From assembly GCA_946902985.2 (NCBI GenBank), contig OX336388.2:230384467-230448466 (forward strand): a stretch of 64,000 bases of DNA. Reading direction: 5' to 3'. Shown here piece after piece: positions 40,807 through 49,979 of this stretch (within the stretch, counting starts at the first letter, position 1; every line of letters starts with the position of its first letter). The translations under genes and the position numbers were made by a program. Origin of the DNA: Meconema thalassinum (lineage: Eukaryota; Arthropoda; Insecta; Orthoptera; Tettigoniidae). Below the pieces are notes generated by a model. That model searched no databases and was not told where the DNA came from. It saw only the letters and a list, made by a program, of their open reading frames with translations.

Positions 40807-42671
40807 ATGGAACATACAGCTGAAGGTATGATCTTTCTAACGTGTTTCAGTTATTCATGGGCATAATTGTTACGTAATTTTAGCTATATTTGCATTATAT
40901 AATATTTAACTATTATTTTTAAAATGATATTTTCACTTAGATTTTTAGCCTACTTTTTACATTTTGCAAAAGTTAGGAAAAAGTAGACTTATGAGATCGA
41001 TCCGGGAAAATGTGTGTCTGTCTGTCTGTCCTTCTGTCTGTCTGGCTGGCTGGCTGGCTGTGTGTGTGCCCCCCCCCCCCCCCTATCAACTCCTAAACGG
41101 CTGCAGAAATCGAAACCAAATTTAGTATGAGTAAAGATGTATACCGGAATATCTCAAGTCCATATTTGAAAATGATGTCAGTGCTACCAACTGCTGAAAA
41201 AACGCACTAGAAATTTGAGCTCCATGTTGGATATCTTCGAAGGTATGCATGGGAACTATTCCAAAATTGGTGCACATGTATATAACAATATTTCAGTTTA
41301 ATTTCCAGGAGGCCATACATGACAGTGTTGCCAAAATAATTTTAAGTCTTCTGATAGGTCCAATTTTAAATGCCTATAACTTCTACACTTTCAATTGGAT
41401 TTCAACCAAATTTTGTATGTAATATGTGTACATAAACAGATATGACTGAGCGTATTGCTAAGAGCCACCAGAGCTGAGAACTGTTAATAATTACTCTCTC
41501 TATTCTTTTATCCAAATACCAATATATCACAAAGTATGCAAGCCGACAGCTTTAAACTATGCACAAGTATAGTACCTGATATTTTAGACTAATTTTGGAG
41601 TAACTTATATACTTCAGTTCTATCAACATGATTCTAAGCCTGCTGATAAGGCCAATTTTTAAATACATGTAACTTCTATACTATCAGGTGGATTTCAACC
41701 AAATTTCGTATGTGCTATGTGTAACATAACAGATATGACTATAAGTATTCTTAAGAGCAATCAGGGCTGCCAACTGTTAATAAATGTAGTCTATATTTTT
41801 TTAACCTAATATCAATATACCAGGAAGTATGCAAGCCAACAGCCCTATACTTTGCACACGTATAGCACCTGCCATTCTGGATTAATTTGGAGTGATTAAT
41901 ATAAGTCATTGCTGCCAACGTGATTCTATGCCTGTTGATAGGTCTAATTTTAAAATACATGTAACTTCTATACTAACAAATGGATTTCGTCCAAAATTTG
42001 CACAATAAGATATCATAATATTTCAGATTAGACTATTTCTGACCAGCACACGCATGATATTGTTTCCAACATGCTTTTACTCGTGGTGATAGATCCAATG
42101 TCTAACTGCATGAACGTCCATTGGACTTCAACCAATTTTTTTATTCTGTACCTTAAAGATGGAACTAAGAATATATTCAGTCACCAGGGCTGCCAACTGT
42201 AATGCTCTATTAGGCTACATTATACCAGGTATATTTACAACTAATTAGACATTTCGATATTACCAACGTAATTTCGAATTTTTTCTAGATATATTCATAT
42301 ACTGTAGAATAATCATTGGCATGGAAAGTAGGCTCTTTAGATCGTCACGGAACGTCTTGTTAGTATGCCGCGTCACCTTGCGTCACTTTCTACTTAATGT
42401 CAAAATGTAGATAAAGTCTTGTAGTTTACGCCTGTTATAAGATTTTTTTGCATCTTTTTGCAACTTATGTAGTTATTTTTACGTTTTAGAAGATGCCGCA
42501 CAACCAGTTCTCGCACGTTTAAAACTGTTTGAAGCACTGGGTTCAACGATTATGTTAAAAGTGGAACTTTGTGACTTTGTTAAAAGTAAATTAGAGGTAG
42601 AAAATTGTTCTGAAGAGATAACTGAATGCTCTATCCAACTCCTAGTCATAGACAATTTCTTGCATGTGTAG
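40807..42671 (+). CDS. Putative two-exon small protein inside the Transib-like element (40807-40825, 42490-42671)
   Basis: Exon 1 ATGGAACATACAGCTGAAG is followed by donor GTATGA; exon 2 begins after CGTTTTAG at 42490. Splicing keeps an open frame of 66 codons ending TAG at 42669-42671. The protein starts MEHTAEEDAAQ, continues LKLFEALGSTIMLKVE and FVKSKLEVENCSEE, and ends LLVIDNFLHV; it is acidic and helix-rich. I do not recognise a domain. The 1664-bp intron is filled mostly by repeat R copy 3 in reverse. It may be the N-terminal remnant of a transposase gene whose middle was lost, or chance. No expression evidence is available. Confidence 0.35.
40941..42353 (-). repeat. Dispersed repeat R, copy 3 (inverted), inside the Transib-like element
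   Basis: The longest copy (1.41 kb). In reverse it starts GTTCCGTGACGATCTAAAG and ends GTAGGCTAAAAAT, with poly-C (poly-G in the repeat's own orientation), CA/CAGA tracts and the terminal hairpin. It lies wholly within the predicted intron, and its neighbours differ from those of copies 1 and 2, so it is probably a later insertion. Confidence 0.8.
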
Positions 42672-42765
42672 ACGTAGCATAAAAAGGTCTTAACTGCTGT
42701 TTATTATGAAGTAAACAAATTATATAAGTTGCTTTCACTCTAAATTCATGATTAAAACGTATAAT

Positions 42766-42804
42766 TATTTTTGTCCCCCTAGATTTCGAGTTTGACCCAC
42801 TGTG
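42766..42804 (-). promoter_or_regulatory. Right RSS-like terminus: heptamer, 23-bp spacer, nonamer
   Basis: On the minus strand CACAGTG at 42804-42798, spacer 42797-42775, ACAAAAATA at 42774-42766. The spacer differs from the left one at only a few positions. Confidence 0.75.
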
Positions 42805-42809
42805 CGCCG

Positions 42810-43093
42810 GCAACCTAGAAGATGGTTTTCTGTGGTTTCCCATCTTCCCACCAGGCAAATGCCGAGCTTGGTCCCTAATTATAGGCCACAGCCGCTACCT
42901 TCCAACTCCTCGTCCTTACATTCATACTTTCTTCCCCAGACAACACTCCACACGCGACGGTAATTGTAGCTCACCCCATGGGTGTCCGCATAGAAGCAGC
43001 TACAATCTCTGGCGAGCCGAACATGTCCTCGGACACTCCCGGCACTAAAAGCCATACGATAAAATAAATAAAAAATGAAAAATAAAAATAAAA
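42810..43093 (+). mobile_element. SINE-B copy 2, right part
   Basis: Resumes gcaacctagaagatgg and runs to agccatacgat plus an A-rich tail, followed by the target duplication TGTTAATTGT (43094-43103). Confidence 0.93.
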
Positions 43094-43254
43094 TGTTAAT
43101 TGTGCTTAATGACATAATTTGAATTGAGATTAGCTTAAATCATCATTTACATTTGTCATGGAAAAACATAACGGAAAAATATGGCATAATATCCGGGTCC
43201 TAGTAATGATATTCAACAAGTTCGGATTGTATTCTAAAAACTATCCGCAAATTT

Positions 43255-44240
43255 ACTTCAAACACTATCCGGAGCTTAACCGTCTGGAACGTGGATAGCG
43301 ACAAGGAGATCCAATTTCACCCAAACTCTTCACGTGCGTGCTGGAGGACATATTCCGTAAGATTAAGTGGACAAACAAACAAGGAATAAGCATTTCTGAC
43401 AATCGGCTAACAAACTTAAGATTCGCGGATGACGTAGTACTCTTCGCAAAGTCACCAGGAAAACTTCAGAAGATGCTACATCAACACAACGCCCAAAGCA
43501 AAGCAGCAGGCCTGCCAATGAATAACACAAAGACACAGGTGATGACAAACAGTGCAGAAACCCCAGCCTCTGTGGAAGGAAGAACACTACCATACGTAAA
43601 GGAATACAGTATATATATTTGGGGCAACTTATCTAATTCAAGGACAAGACCGGAAAAGAGATAAAAAGTAGAATTGCCTTAGCGTGGAAAAAATTCTGGT
43701 CACTACAATTCATACTCATAGACAGGAAGTTGAACAGAAGATTGAAGTTTGAGACACTAGAATCATTCGTCTTCCCAACACTATTATATGGAACCCAAAC
43801 GTGGTCAGCTAAGTGCAGACAGATAAACACACTTCAAGTAAGTCAAAGAAAGATGATACGTATGCGGTGTTGGACCGAAGATGGATGCATCCATTCTGTG
43901 AAATGCGACATGTCGTGACCAGACTTGCCATAAGATACTTGGAGTAACAAGGTCAGACAGGATATCAAATGAGAAACTGGCACAAATGTCATCAACGACG
44001 GATATCGCAGAAAAAGCCATGAGACAAAAATGGAAATGGGGAGGCCACATCGCGAGGATGCGAGACGACAGGTGGACATACAAAGCTACAATGTGGGACA
44101 CATGGATAGGTAAACGACAGAGAGGAAGACCGAGGCGAAGGTGGTCTGACTTTTACAGAGCGCAGGCAGGCCCACAGTGGACGAGAGAAGCAAGGAGTAG
44201 AACTGAGTGGAGGACCATGGAAGACAGACTATAGGGCGAG
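43255..44240 (+). pseudogene. LINE-zeta fragment (reverse transcriptase second half and C-terminus)
   Basis: Reads LEDIFRKIKWTNKQGISI, LRFADDVVLFAKSPGKLQKM (active-site FADD intact), GLPMNNTKTQVMTNS, YVKEYSIYIWGNLS, then in other frames NRRLKFETLESFVFPTLLYG, KWKWGGHIARMRDDRW and GKRQRGRPRRRWSD. Several frameshifts (about 43660, 43920, 43985). 5' truncated at about 43255. Confidence 0.85.
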
Positions 44241-44424
44241 TGAAAGTCAAGTGCATCGCTAGGAAAACTGGGAGAGAAAGTCAAGGTGTAACAGTACAAA
44301 ATAAGACCTAACAAACCGCACAATTACCATGCACAATCCTAATGTGACTAGCTCACCACATTGGTCAAAACGAGCTACCCTTTTATAGGAGGCCTTTGCC
44401 CTTTGAGGGACATTCGAGGCTGTT

Positions 44425-44994
44425 CTTTATTCTTTATTCGTGATTCGTTATTCTTTATTCTTTATTCTTTATTCGTTATTCTGTATTCTGTATTCTTTAT
44501 TCTTTATTCTTTATTCTTTATTCTTTATTCTTTATTCATTATTCTTTATTCCTTATTCTTTATTCTTTATTCTTTATTCTTTATTCTTTATTCTTTATTA
44601 TTTATTCTTTATTCTTTATTTTTTATTCTGTATTCTGTATTCTTTATTCTTTATTCTTTATTCTTTATTCTTTATTCTTTATTCTTCATTCTTTATTCTT
44701 TATTCTTTATTCTTTATTCTTTATTCTTTATTCTTCATTCTTCATTCTTCATTCTTCATTCTTTATTCTTTATTCTTTATTCTTTATTCTTCATTCTTCA
44801 TTCTTCATTCTTCATTCTTTATTCTTTATTCTTTATTCGTTGTTCTTTGTTCTTTGTTCATTATTCTTTATTCTTTATTCTTTATTCTTTATTCTTTATT
44901 CTTTATTCTTTATTCTTTATTCTTTATTCTTTATTCTTTATTCTTTATTCTTTATTCTTTATTCTTTATTCTTTATTCTTTATTCTTTATTCTC
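44425..44994 (+). repeat. (TTTATTC)n heptanucleotide array
   Basis: About 80 units with variants (TTCATTC, TGTATTC, CGTTATT). Frames stay open for up to about 200 codons because 7-mers rotate through three stop-free phases (FILYSLF repeats); no protein is inferred. Confidence 0.97.
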
Positions 44995-44999
44995 CGGTG

Positions 45000-45477
45000 T
45001 ACTGCCAGGGCTTTATTTATGAGACAAACTTTATAGATGTCATAATATCACAGGTTATCACGCCAATTCCCCACACACACACGCTGAAGTTCACGGGACT
45101 TAATGAACATGATGTCGCAAAGCTCCTAAGAATCAACAACAACAACAACAGCTATTGCCACCTGGCGGTGCAAGGCTCCATTAGGCAATGGGGGAGTGTA
45201 TTACACCCCATCACTCCCCACTCCTCCCCCCCCCCCCCCCCTGTATCAAATATTGGCAGGCAAAGGAGGGGAGGAAGATATTGTTGTCACGACGTCTTGC
45301 AATGTTTAATAACTCTACTCGCGTCGCAACAAAGATATATCATCTCAGAGCTTCTTAGGCCTTCCACAGCAATGGGGGCCATGCGAGCAAGTGTTCGCTC
45401 AACCTATTGTGAGGTAGCAGTCTTCTGTGATGTATTATTGTCGTTGTTGTTGGTTTGCGATATCGTGCTCTTGTAGC
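45000..45477. other. No recognisable gene; poly-C tract at 45224-45241
   Basis: Contains (CAA)n at about 45137 and an 18-bp poly-C run. The phrase tatcacaggttatcacg resembles SINE body ends. Otherwise unassigned. Confidence 0.4.
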
Positions 45478-46140
45478 CCCGAGTATAGTTCACTCATCCC
45501 CCAGGGGCTCACGTCTCGTGGGACGTGGGTTGGCGACCACGAAACCCCAGCTGAGTCCGGCATTGCTTCCACTTACTAGTGCCAGGCTCCTCTACGTCTT
45601 CTTTCCTATCGATCTCTCTTGGTCAACTCTTGTTCTCTTCCGACACCGACGGTATTCGGGTATCCGAGGCCTAGGGAGTCTCTTCCTTCCCCGCCTTAAT
45701 TGGCCCTTGCCTCATCTTTCCTGATCCTTTCTTCTGCGTGGGATCAGCCTTCTTTTTCTTTTCATTTTATCTCCTGCCCTCAAGGAGGCAGTTCTGGTGC
45801 ACCGTGGATAGTGCTACACCCTCAAGGGTTCACGGCTGGTGAGTTCGGAAGTTGGCGACCCGGAGGGATTCCTGAGCTGGGTCTGTTTTGTCCCCTTTTT
45901 CCTCTGATCATGGGGCGGGCCCTCTCCTCTTCCCCTTTCGTATCTGCCTTTCATGGCTCTCCTTTCTTCCAAGTCCCTCAATCCTCATTCTTCGAGAGTT
46001 GAGGGCTTTTCTTTTCTTCCTGACCTTTAATTGCCTTATCCTTTATTTGTTTACCATTTTTCTTCTAGTAGACTCGGTAAGTTTGTAGTTAGTATTAGTT
46101 ATAGTTTTCATTCTCATCTCATCTTTCACTATCACCCAGA
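45478..46140 (+). repeat. Probable dispersed repeat with two related modules
   Basis: Module 1 (45500-45560): aggggctcacgtctcgtgg ... ttggcgaccacgaaacccc ... agctgagtc. Module 2 (45820-45885): aagggttcacggctggtg ... ttggcgacccggaggg ... gagctgggtc. The parallel order suggests a degenerate tandem duplication. I recall similar text from orthopteroid genomes but cannot verify this. Confidence 0.5.
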
Positions 46141-46205
46141 CCATTAGGGGCCGATATCCTAGATGTGACGCCCCTCAAAGCATCAATTAGGCTATCATTA
46201 TCATA
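46141..46205 (+). mobile_element. SINE 3' end fragment
   Basis: gaccattaggggccgatatc and gatgtgacgcccctcaaagc form the complement-like phrase seen in reverse at about 23202-23232, followed by an impure ATC/ATT tail. Confidence 0.5.
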
Positions 46206-46559
46206 GTTCCCCCACTTTTCTGGTTAACGAGCGACGACTAACCGTTGTTCGCTACTGACCAATAGATGACGGATGTTGACCAATAGAATGTTTTCTCTAT
46301 CACTCCACGTGGACTCCAAAGTCCCGCCCTGGCGGCTAGCTTGTGTCTCACGCAGGTATCAGGTGTCAATTGTTGCACATTTGTACATAGTTCTGTCACG
46401 TCTCGCTGCTTGCTCTCAGTGGCCACGGTGGAAAGTTGACAATGCTGTGCCTCGCGCTGGGTAAGCCTTGACTCAGGGCTGGTAATCTGTCTGATTACCT
46501 GTGTTATTGTGATAGCTGCACGAGTTACTGTGTGTATTTGTAATTCAGATGAGGATTGG
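46206..46559. other. No recognisable feature
   Basis: Nothing supported. Confidence 0.4.
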
Positions 46560-46835
46560 GTAGAAGGCGCTCGTGGCCTTAATTTAGGAACCATCCCAGC
46601 ATTCGCCTGGAGTAGGAGTGGGGAAACTATGGAAATTCACCTCCAGGATTGCTGAGGTGGGAATCGAACCGGCCTCTTTTCAGTTTTGGCTCATGAGGCT
46701 GAGTGTACCCCGTTCCAGCCCTAACACAATCGGACGAGAATTAAATTTCTTGGCAGAGTCGGAAATTGAACCCGGTCCTCCGCGGTAACAGCCAAGAGTG
46801 TTAGCTGCTACACCACGTGATAGACGCAGCCTTTA
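46560..46835 (-). mobile_element. SINE-C, tRNA-derived
   Basis: Minus strand: ggctgcgtctatcacgtgg head, B box GGGTTCAATTTCC, tctgccaagaaatttaattc, CTCAGCCTCATGAG block, ending in the ccatagtttccccactcc ... gttcctaaattaaggcc segment. Confidence 0.8.
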
Positions 46836-47224
46836 GTTGGCTCCAAAATTATGTGGCGAATCTCTCATATAAATCATTGGGAAGCATTGAGTGCCGTACA
46901 TGTTGGAAGGGACAGCCCTGACGCCCAGGCACTCAAGCCCGGACAAATCGATTCGAAAATCAAAAAAGTTTTTGTTGTTATTTAATTTGAGGGTCTGTAC
47001 TTAATGAACACAGTCATATAATGCCTTACTTTACCGTTTCAAACCCTTCATTTTAAGACTGATTTATAGACAGTAAATGACTGTACTATCGTATTTAAGG
47101 TTCGCGTTGGTGTTCTTGATATCGCGAGAAGAGAATGTTTCCGGTTTGTCCAATTTTTTTTTACCAGCGGAATGACACTCGGTCCCATCAAGTTCCGAAA
47201 TTTGGGACTTTTTGTTGTTTTTGT
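46836..47224. other. No recognisable feature
   Basis: Nothing supported. Confidence 0.4.
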
Positions 47225-47465
47225 AATTGAGGCTATGACTTGGAAAGAGGAGACCGTGGCTTTAAGTAATGTACTATCCCAGCATTCGCCTAGGGTAGAA
47301 GTGGGAAAACCCACTTCTAGGATTACTGAGATAGAAATCAAAGCCACCTCTTCTTAGTTCTGCCTCACGAGGCTGAGTGAGGTCCGTTTCAGCCCTCAGA
47401 TCAGATTTAAATTTCTTGTCAGAGTGTCAGTCAAGAATGCTAGTCACTACTCCACGAGCTGGTCC
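47225..47465 (-). mobile_element. SINE-C, diverged copy
   Basis: Minus strand: accagctcgtggagtagtg head, aagaaatttaaatctgatct, CTCAGCCTCGTGAG, ggttttcccacttctacc, cattcgcctaggg in complement. The B-box region is deleted. Confidence 0.7.
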
Positions 47466-47705
47466 TACCAAGAAATTGAATGCTAGTTTGAATGTTGGAA
47501 CGAGGTTCACAACTGACTGACAAGAGGCGGGTACGATTTTCAACTCCAACATCCTAGAAACAGTTTCCTACTTCTGCACCAATTAAATGCCGGGGTTATG
47601 CCTATAATACGGCCACGGCCACCTCCTCCCAAAATCTTAGCCCACGTTGCAAATACACACATTAGGTCATCCATCACAATGACACAGGTTATCAGACACT
47701 TAAGA
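47466..47705 (+). mobile_element. SINE body, opposite orientation to its neighbour
   Basis: ctaccaagaaattgaatgc ... cctagaaacagtttcctac ... gccacggccacctcctcc ... gacacaggttatcag, the same body as 39790-39960. It abuts the inverted SINE-C head to head. Confidence 0.7.
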
Positions 47706-48188
47706 ACAAAGGATTATATAACCACAGTGACCATAAATGAATCAAGAACTACAACCTAACAAGGACATGTTTAGAAAAAGTAAGAACATTAATATCCGAC
47801 CCCGATAACTTTATCGTTCGTGTCATTGTTGTCAATGACTTTTCCGAAAGTTTGGTGACAGAATATTTAAAATTTACTAATTGTATATAGTCTACTGATT
47901 AAGGGTGGCGCTAACCTAGGTTTTAATGATTAAAACCAGTTTTCTCTTTTTCTTCTTTCTCCTTCAGTTTTTGTTTTGGGTGCTCAACATTTTGAAATAT
48001 CATAGAAAGTTTGCTTGAAGCACCAATTTGAATCTATTTCAAAGATAATGGGATTTAAAGTTTGTCTCCTTTAGCAAACATTTATCAAATCCTTATTCAT
48101 CTACCTTTGAAGACTTTTTTTTACAGCCATTTCTTACGACTTATATTTTATGCAGAAAAAGGAAAGTCTGAAGGCCAGATTCCTGAAG
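47706..48188. other. No recognisable feature
   Basis: AT-rich flank of the ribozyme element; nothing supported. Confidence 0.4.
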
Positions 48189-48238
48189 AGAGTTCTATGT
48201 AAAACTCAGCAATTCTTCAAGGTTTGTGCCGTGTCTTG

Positions 48239-48310
48239 TGTGGGGTTTCGCCTAGGACACCAAGCTAGGCTCATCGGCGGGCTCTTGGTGTCCCCGCCCG
48301 GACCCCCACA
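48239..48310 (-). ncRNA. Hammerhead ribozyme motif 1
   Basis: Minus strand: stem III strand TGTGGGGG, GUC cleavage triplet ending at 48301, stem I CGGGC/GCCCG, core CCGAUGA, stem II GCCTAG/CTAGGC, core GAAA, stem III partner CCCCACA. The core differs from the consensus CUGAUGA by C at position 4. Confidence 0.8.
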
Positions 48311-48492
48311 GGAGTGACGAACTGCGCGCCACCTCCCTTTATTAAAAGGTGCAACTGCAACACATGACTACGAGAACTAAAAGCTCAAGCAGCCTTAATC
48401 TCCCTATGGAGGCTTCCAAAAAGATGGTATATTGGCTTTCACGGCCGGTGAATTAAAACTCAGCAATTCTTCTAGGTTTATGCCGTGTCTTG

Positions 48493-48564
48493 TGTGGGGT
48501 TTCGCCTAGGACACCAAGCTAGGCTCATCGGCGGGCTCTTGGTGTCCCCGCCCGGACCCCCACA
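48493..48564 (-). ncRNA. Hammerhead ribozyme motif 2
   Basis: Same fold; predicted cleavage 3' of the base at 48555, 254 nt from motif 1. Confidence 0.8.
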
Positions 48565-48746
48565 GGAGTGACGAACTGCGCGCCCACCTCCCTTTATATA
48601 AGGTGCAACTGCACCACATGACTACGAGAACTAAAAGCTCAAGCAGCCTTAACCTCCCTATGAAGGCTTCCAAAAAGAAGGTATATTGGCTTTCACGGCC
48701 GGTGAATTAAAACTCAGCAATTCTTCTAGGTTTATGCCGTGCCTTG

Positions 48747-48818
48747 TGTGGGGTTTCGCCTAGGACACCAAGCTAGGCTCATCGGCGGGCTCTTGGTGCC
48801 CCCGCCCGGACCACCACA
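48747..48818 (-). ncRNA. Hammerhead ribozyme motif 3
   Basis: Same fold, but the stem III strand is TGTGGTGGTC, so one G-C pair is lost; predicted cleavage at 48809, 254 nt from motif 2. Confidence 0.75.
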
Positions 48819-48889
48819 GGAGTGACGAACTGCGCGCCACCTCCCTTTATATAAGGTGCAACTGCACCACTTGACTACGAGTTGCACCT

Positions 48890-48920
48890 TATATAAAGGG
48901 AGGTGGCGCGCAGTTCGTCA
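48890..48920 (+). promoter_or_regulatory. TATA box and initiator-like site of unit 4
   Basis: TATATAAAGGGAGG at 48890 and TCACTC with its A at 48920, exactly 30 bp from the first T of the TATA box. The same spacing occurs in the other right-arm units (49143/49173 and 49396/49426). A start there would fall just upstream of the ribozyme. This is inference from spacing alone. Confidence 0.5.
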
Positions 48921-48924
48921 CTCC

Positions 48925-48997
48925 TGTGGGGGTCCGGGCGGGGACACCAAGAGCCCGCCGATGAGCCTAGCTTGGTGTCCTAGGCGAAACCCCACAC
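48925..48997 (+). ncRNA. Hammerhead ribozyme motif 4
   Basis: Plus strand; GUC ends at 48934, stem I CGGGC/GCCCG, core CCGATGA at 48958-48964, stem II GCCTAG/CTAGGC, GAAA at 48985-48988, CCCCACA pairs with the 5' strand with one bulged G. Confidence 0.8.
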
Positions 48998-49177
48998 AAG
49001 ACACGGCACAAACCTAGAAGAATTGCTGAGTTTTAATTCACCGGCCGTGAAAGCCAATATTCCATCTTTTTGGAAGCCTTCATAGGGAGGTTAAGGCTGC
49101 TTGAGCTTTTAGTTCTCGTAGTCATGTGGTGCAGTTGCACCTTATATAAAGGGAGGTGGCGCGCAGTTCGTCACTCC

Positions 49178-49249
49178 TGTGGGGGTCCGGGCGGGGACAC
49201 CAAGAGCCTGCCGATGAGCCTAGCTTGGTGTCCTAGGCGAAACCCCACA
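49178..49249 (+). ncRNA. Hammerhead ribozyme motif 5
   Basis: As motif 4, but stem I is CGGGC/GCCTG (one G-U pair). Predicted cleavage after 49187, 253 nt from motif 4. Confidence 0.8.
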
Positions 49250-49430
49250 CAAGACACGGCATAAACCTAGAAGAATTGCTGAGTTTTAATTCACCGGCCG
49301 TGAAAGCCAATATACCATCTTTTTGGAAGCCTTCATAGGGAGGTTAAGGCTGCTTGAACTTTTAGTTCTCGTAGTCAAGTGGTGCAGTTGCACCTTATAT
49401 AAAGGGAGGTGGCGCGCAGTTCGTCACTCC

Positions 49431-49503
49431 TGTGGGGGTCCGGGCGGGGACACCAAGAGCCCGCCGATGAGCCTAGCTTGGTGTCCTAGGCGAAACCCCA
49501 CAC
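49431..49503 (+). ncRNA. Hammerhead ribozyme motif 6
   Basis: As motif 4; predicted cleavage after 49440, 253 nt from motif 5. The open frames over this region are shadows of the repeat. Confidence 0.8.
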
Positions 49504-49712
49504 AAGACACGGCACAAACCTAGAAGAATTGCTGAGTTTTAATTCACCGGCCGTGAAAGCTAATATACCAGAGTTCTATGTGTTTCTAAGTATGCAACTT
49601 CCAGACTAGTATACTTTCTAGCAAAGGAGACTTATTTCATTGAAGACACAAGACTGAGACTGCTACTTCCGACACAAGGAGTTACACGGAATTACTAGAA
49701 TTAAAGGGATCC

Positions 49713-49955
49713 ATGATATGGGATGAGTTTTACTCAACTGACGCGATGATCAACAGGGAATGGATGCGCGGTGGTTATGATCCTACAAGATTTGCTGTCC
49801 ACGGGTTCCACCATAAGGTACCGGTATGCAGAAACTTAGGATTTCACAAGCCGGGGCCAAGCTACGTATGTGTCTTTTGCGACAAACAATGTGATGTATA
49901 TCGTGCAATGAAATGTGCTGGTAAACAAGGAACCTTGACACAACTGTGTCAATAA
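49713..49955 (+). CDS. Cysteine-bearing open frame, function unknown
   Basis: 80 codons from ATG at 49713: MIWDEFYSTDAMINREW, then a part with GFHKPGPSYVCVFCDKQC and a short tail to a stop at about 49955. The spacing C-x2-C plus later Cys suggests a zinc-binding relic; a distant likeness to a BIR domain (GF...G...V.C.FC) crossed my mind but His and Cys ligands are incomplete. Not recognised with confidence; possibly part of an old mobile-element gene into which the ribozyme element inserted. Confidence 0.25.
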   Translation: MIWDEFYSTDAMINREWMRGGYDPTRFAVHGFHHKVPVCRNLGFHKPGPSYVCVFCDKQCDVYRAMKCAGKQGTLTQLCQ

Positions 49956-49979
49956 GTGACAATGTTTGCAAACATTAAT

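Larger units (their letters stand above)
40579..42804 (+). mobile_element. Transib-like DNA transposon (2226 bp) with RSS-like ends and CGCCG duplication
   Basis: The ends read CACAGTG, a 23-bp spacer, then ACAAAATTA (left, 40579-40617) and, in reverse, CACAGTG, 23 bp, ACAAAAATA (right, 42804-42766). The ~37-bp TIRs match at all but a few positions. CGCCG flanks both sides (40574-40578 and 42805-42809), and removing the element restores an intact SINE-B. Known of Transib: CACWRTG-type termini, 5-bp GC-rich target duplications, and homology of its transposase to RAG1, whose recombination signals have heptamer CACAGTG and nonamer ACAAAAACC. No Transib transposase is present, so the copy is non-autonomous. 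It carries a small spliced frame and repeat R copy 3. Confidence 0.88.
48201..49569. mobile_element. Palindromic hammerhead-ribozyme element (3 + 3 units of ~254 bp), 12-bp target duplication
   Basis: Flanked by AGAGTTCTATGT at 48189-48200 and 49570-49581. The left half holds units at 48201-48454, 48455-48708 and 48709-48881 (partial), with ribozymes on the minus strand. The right half from 48882 holds three units in the opposite orientation, with ribozymes on the plus strand. The centre is a sharp join at about 48881/48882. No reverse transcriptase is present. Each unit has a TATA-like box, a hammerhead fold and a conserved tail (ttttaattcaccggccgtg). Retrozymes and the repeats of Penelope-like elements are the known mobile DNAs that carry hammerheads in tandem; which, if either, applies is not established. 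The exact duplication shows that the whole inverted array moved as one piece. Confidence 0.9.

Noticed and set aside
44361..45476. 371-codon frame over the TTTATTC array
   Set aside because: A 7-bp repeat translated through all phases; low complexity, no family likeness.
49070..49523. Two near-identical frames (MEAFIGRLRLLELL) as paralogous genes
   Set aside because: They are shadows of the repeated ribozyme unit; the minus-strand units show no conserved coding.
49713..49955. BIR/IAP domain gene
   Set aside because: Only a partial GF...C-x2-C likeness; the His and last Cys ligands and the helices are not identifiable.
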